A DNA stretch of 64,000 nucleotides from positions 793,631-857,630 of the forward strand of contig NZ_LMKB01000005.1 of NCBI RefSeq assembly GCF_001421165.1, written 5' to 3'. Below, piece after piece: positions 63,060 through 64,000 of this stretch (its first letter is position 1; the number at the start of each line of letters is the position of its first letter). The translations under genes were made by a program, and so were the position numbers. The notes under the pieces are model-generated. The model was not told the DNA's origin. It made no database searches and saw nothing but the letters and a program-made list of their open reading frames with translations. The DNA comes from Frigoribacterium sp. Leaf8 (GTDB lineage: Bacteria > Actinomycetota > Actinomycetes > Actinomycetales > Microbacteriaceae).

Positions 63060-64000
63060 GACTTGATGTAAGGCTTGCCCGAGGCCGCGGGGCCCCGGGA
63101 CTGCCCGACCAGGCCGGCGACCGCGAAGATCGTCACGACGTACGGCAGCATGAGCATGAACTCGCTGGGCACCGGCGAACCGATGGCGCCGAGCACGTTC
63201 TGCAGGTTGCTCGCGAAGCCGAACAACAGCGCGGCGAGCGTGGCCCGGATTGGGTCCCACCGACCGAAGATGACCGCGGCCAGGGCGATGAAGCCCGCGC
63301 CCGCCGTCATCTCTTTCTGGAAGTTGCCGAGCGAACCGAGCGTGAAGTACGCCCCGCCGAGGCCGGCGATCGCCCCCGCGAGGGAGACGTTCCAGAACCG
63401 GGTGGCGTTGACCTTGATGCCCACGGTGTCGGCCGCCTGCGGGTGCTCGCCCACCGAACGGAGGCGCAACCCCCACCGCGTGCGGAAGAGACCGTAGAAG
63501 ACGACCGCGATCGCGATGTACATCAGGTAGACGATGATCGTCTGACGGAAGAAGACCGGCCCGACGATCGGGATCTGGCTGAGGACCGGGATGTCGAGCT
63601 GCGGGAACCGCACGCCGCGGTTCAGCGACTCGGACTTCGACAGCACCTGCGAGTACAGGAAGCTGGTGAGGCCCGTGACGAGCACGTTGAGCACGACGCC
63701 GACGATGACCTGGTCGACGATGTAGCGGATGCTGAAGACCGCCAGGACCATCGACACGAGCACGCCCGCGATCATCGCCCCGACCAGGCCGACGTAGGCC
63801 GACCCGGTCGCCGAGGCGACCATGGCCGAGACGAAGGCTCCGGCGAGCAACTGCCCCTCGATCGCGACGTTGACGACACCGACCCGCTCGCTGATGACAC
63901 CGCCGAGGGCACCGAAGATCAGCGGGGTGCTGAGTGCGAGGGCGCCGAGCAGCAGACCGGGCACCGGGATGGTCTGACCGGCGCTCGCCCACGTGAGGAA
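63056..64000 (-). CDS. Nucleoside-type ABC transporter permease, 5' end outside window
   Basis: At least 315 codons; the frame is open through base 64000 (upstream residues FLTWASAGQTIP are in frame), so the start lies beyond the window and the GTG at 63964 is probably internal. About nine hydrophobic segments are visible, with STPLIFGALGGVISERVGVV, NVAIEGQLLAGAF and WGLRLRSVGEHPQAADTVGI, hallmarks of the second permease (NupQ/PnrD/BmpC-like) of basic-membrane-protein nucleoside importers. Overlap with cdd and neighbouring salvage genes support nucleoside uptake. Confidence 0.88.
   Translation of the reverse strand, partial: FLTWASAGQTIPVPGLLLGALALSTPLIFGALGGVISERVGVVNVAIEGQLLAGAFVSAMVASATGSAYVGLVGAMIAGVLVSMVLAVFSIRYIVDQVIVGVVLNVLVTGLTSFLYSQVLSKSESLNRGVRFPQLDIPVLSQIPIVGPVFFRQTIIVYLMYIAIAVVFYGLFRTRWGLRLRSVGEHPQAADTVGIKVNATRFWNVSLAGAIAGLGGAYFTLGSLGNFQKEMTAGAGFIALAAVIFGRWDPIRATLAALLFGFASNLQNVLGAIGSPVPSEFMLMLPYVVTIFAVAGLVGQSRGPAASGKPYIKS

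Noticed and set aside
63056-63964. The last ABC permease as a complete gene starting at the GTG at 63964
   Set aside because: The frame continues upstream to base 64000 with plausible membrane-protein sequence, so the gene is cut by the window edge.

Overview
This is a gene-dense, roughly 70% GC stretch of an actinobacterial chromosome. The gene content (WhiB2-type regulator, DUF3499, DUF5719, acyl-CoA carboxylase epsilon subunit, actinobacterial gene orders, many leaderless starts) fits the family Microbacteriaceae; the genus cannot be fixed from the sequence alone. I see no rRNA, tRNA, CRISPR array, transposase or phage gene, and no gene-free stretch longer than about 275 bases.

Layout. 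1-1.5 kb: divergent SpoIIM-like/RDD membrane proteins and a CsoR copper sensor with its own operator. 1.5-11 kb: a conserved actinobacterial block of phosphomannomutase, DUF3499, a metallopeptidase-family protein, DUF5719, a large membrane glycosyltransferase, WhiB, GalE and ManA, which makes sugar-nucleotide precursors (Man, Gal). 11-12 kb: an acyl-CoA dehydrogenase. 12-41 kb: a large surface-polysaccharide locus holding two tandem O-antigen-ligase/polymerase-like proteins, a polyprenol-mannose-type synthase, GT-C-like membrane proteins, a Wzx-like flippase, a secreted four-repeat wall protein, a GT2-GT4 fusion, an ABC exporter (Wzm/Wzt) followed by four overlapping glycosyltransferase genes including a WbbL-like rhamnosyltransferase, and dTDP-rhamnose synthesis (rfbA/C and rfbB/D). 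Inside the rhamnose genes lies a two-gene module: a VanY-like peptidase with an unfamiliar C-terminal domain, and a small gene encoding only that domain.

41-47 kb: an LCP glycopolymer transferase coupled to purE/purK, a lipoprotein, UDP-glucose dehydrogenase, a PH-domain protein and BirA. 47-57 kb: acyl-CoA carboxylase subunits (AccD, epsilon, and a biotin carboxylase/BCCP protein), a NarL-type response regulator with a histidine kinase and a kinase-like partner, a TRAM methyltransferase and Maf. 56-64 kb: nucleoside salvage (purine nucleoside phosphorylase, phosphosugar mutase, adenosine deaminase, thymidine phosphorylase, cytidine deaminase, a nucleoside-type ABC permease) with PTS IIA and IIB genes but no IIC.

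The central story is wall-glycopolymer assembly: ManA/ManB, GalE, Ugd and Rml enzymes supply activated sugars, the glycosyltransferases build lipid-linked chains, the ABC exporter and/or flippase move them out, and LCP/ligase-type proteins attach them. Across the window a 10-mer, AGGAGGCGCG (either strand), occurs at least 16 times, far above chance. Several transcription ends carry perfect 16-25 bp hairpins, and at least eleven genes have a TANNNT -10 box 6-8 bases before the start codon, typical of leaderless mRNAs.
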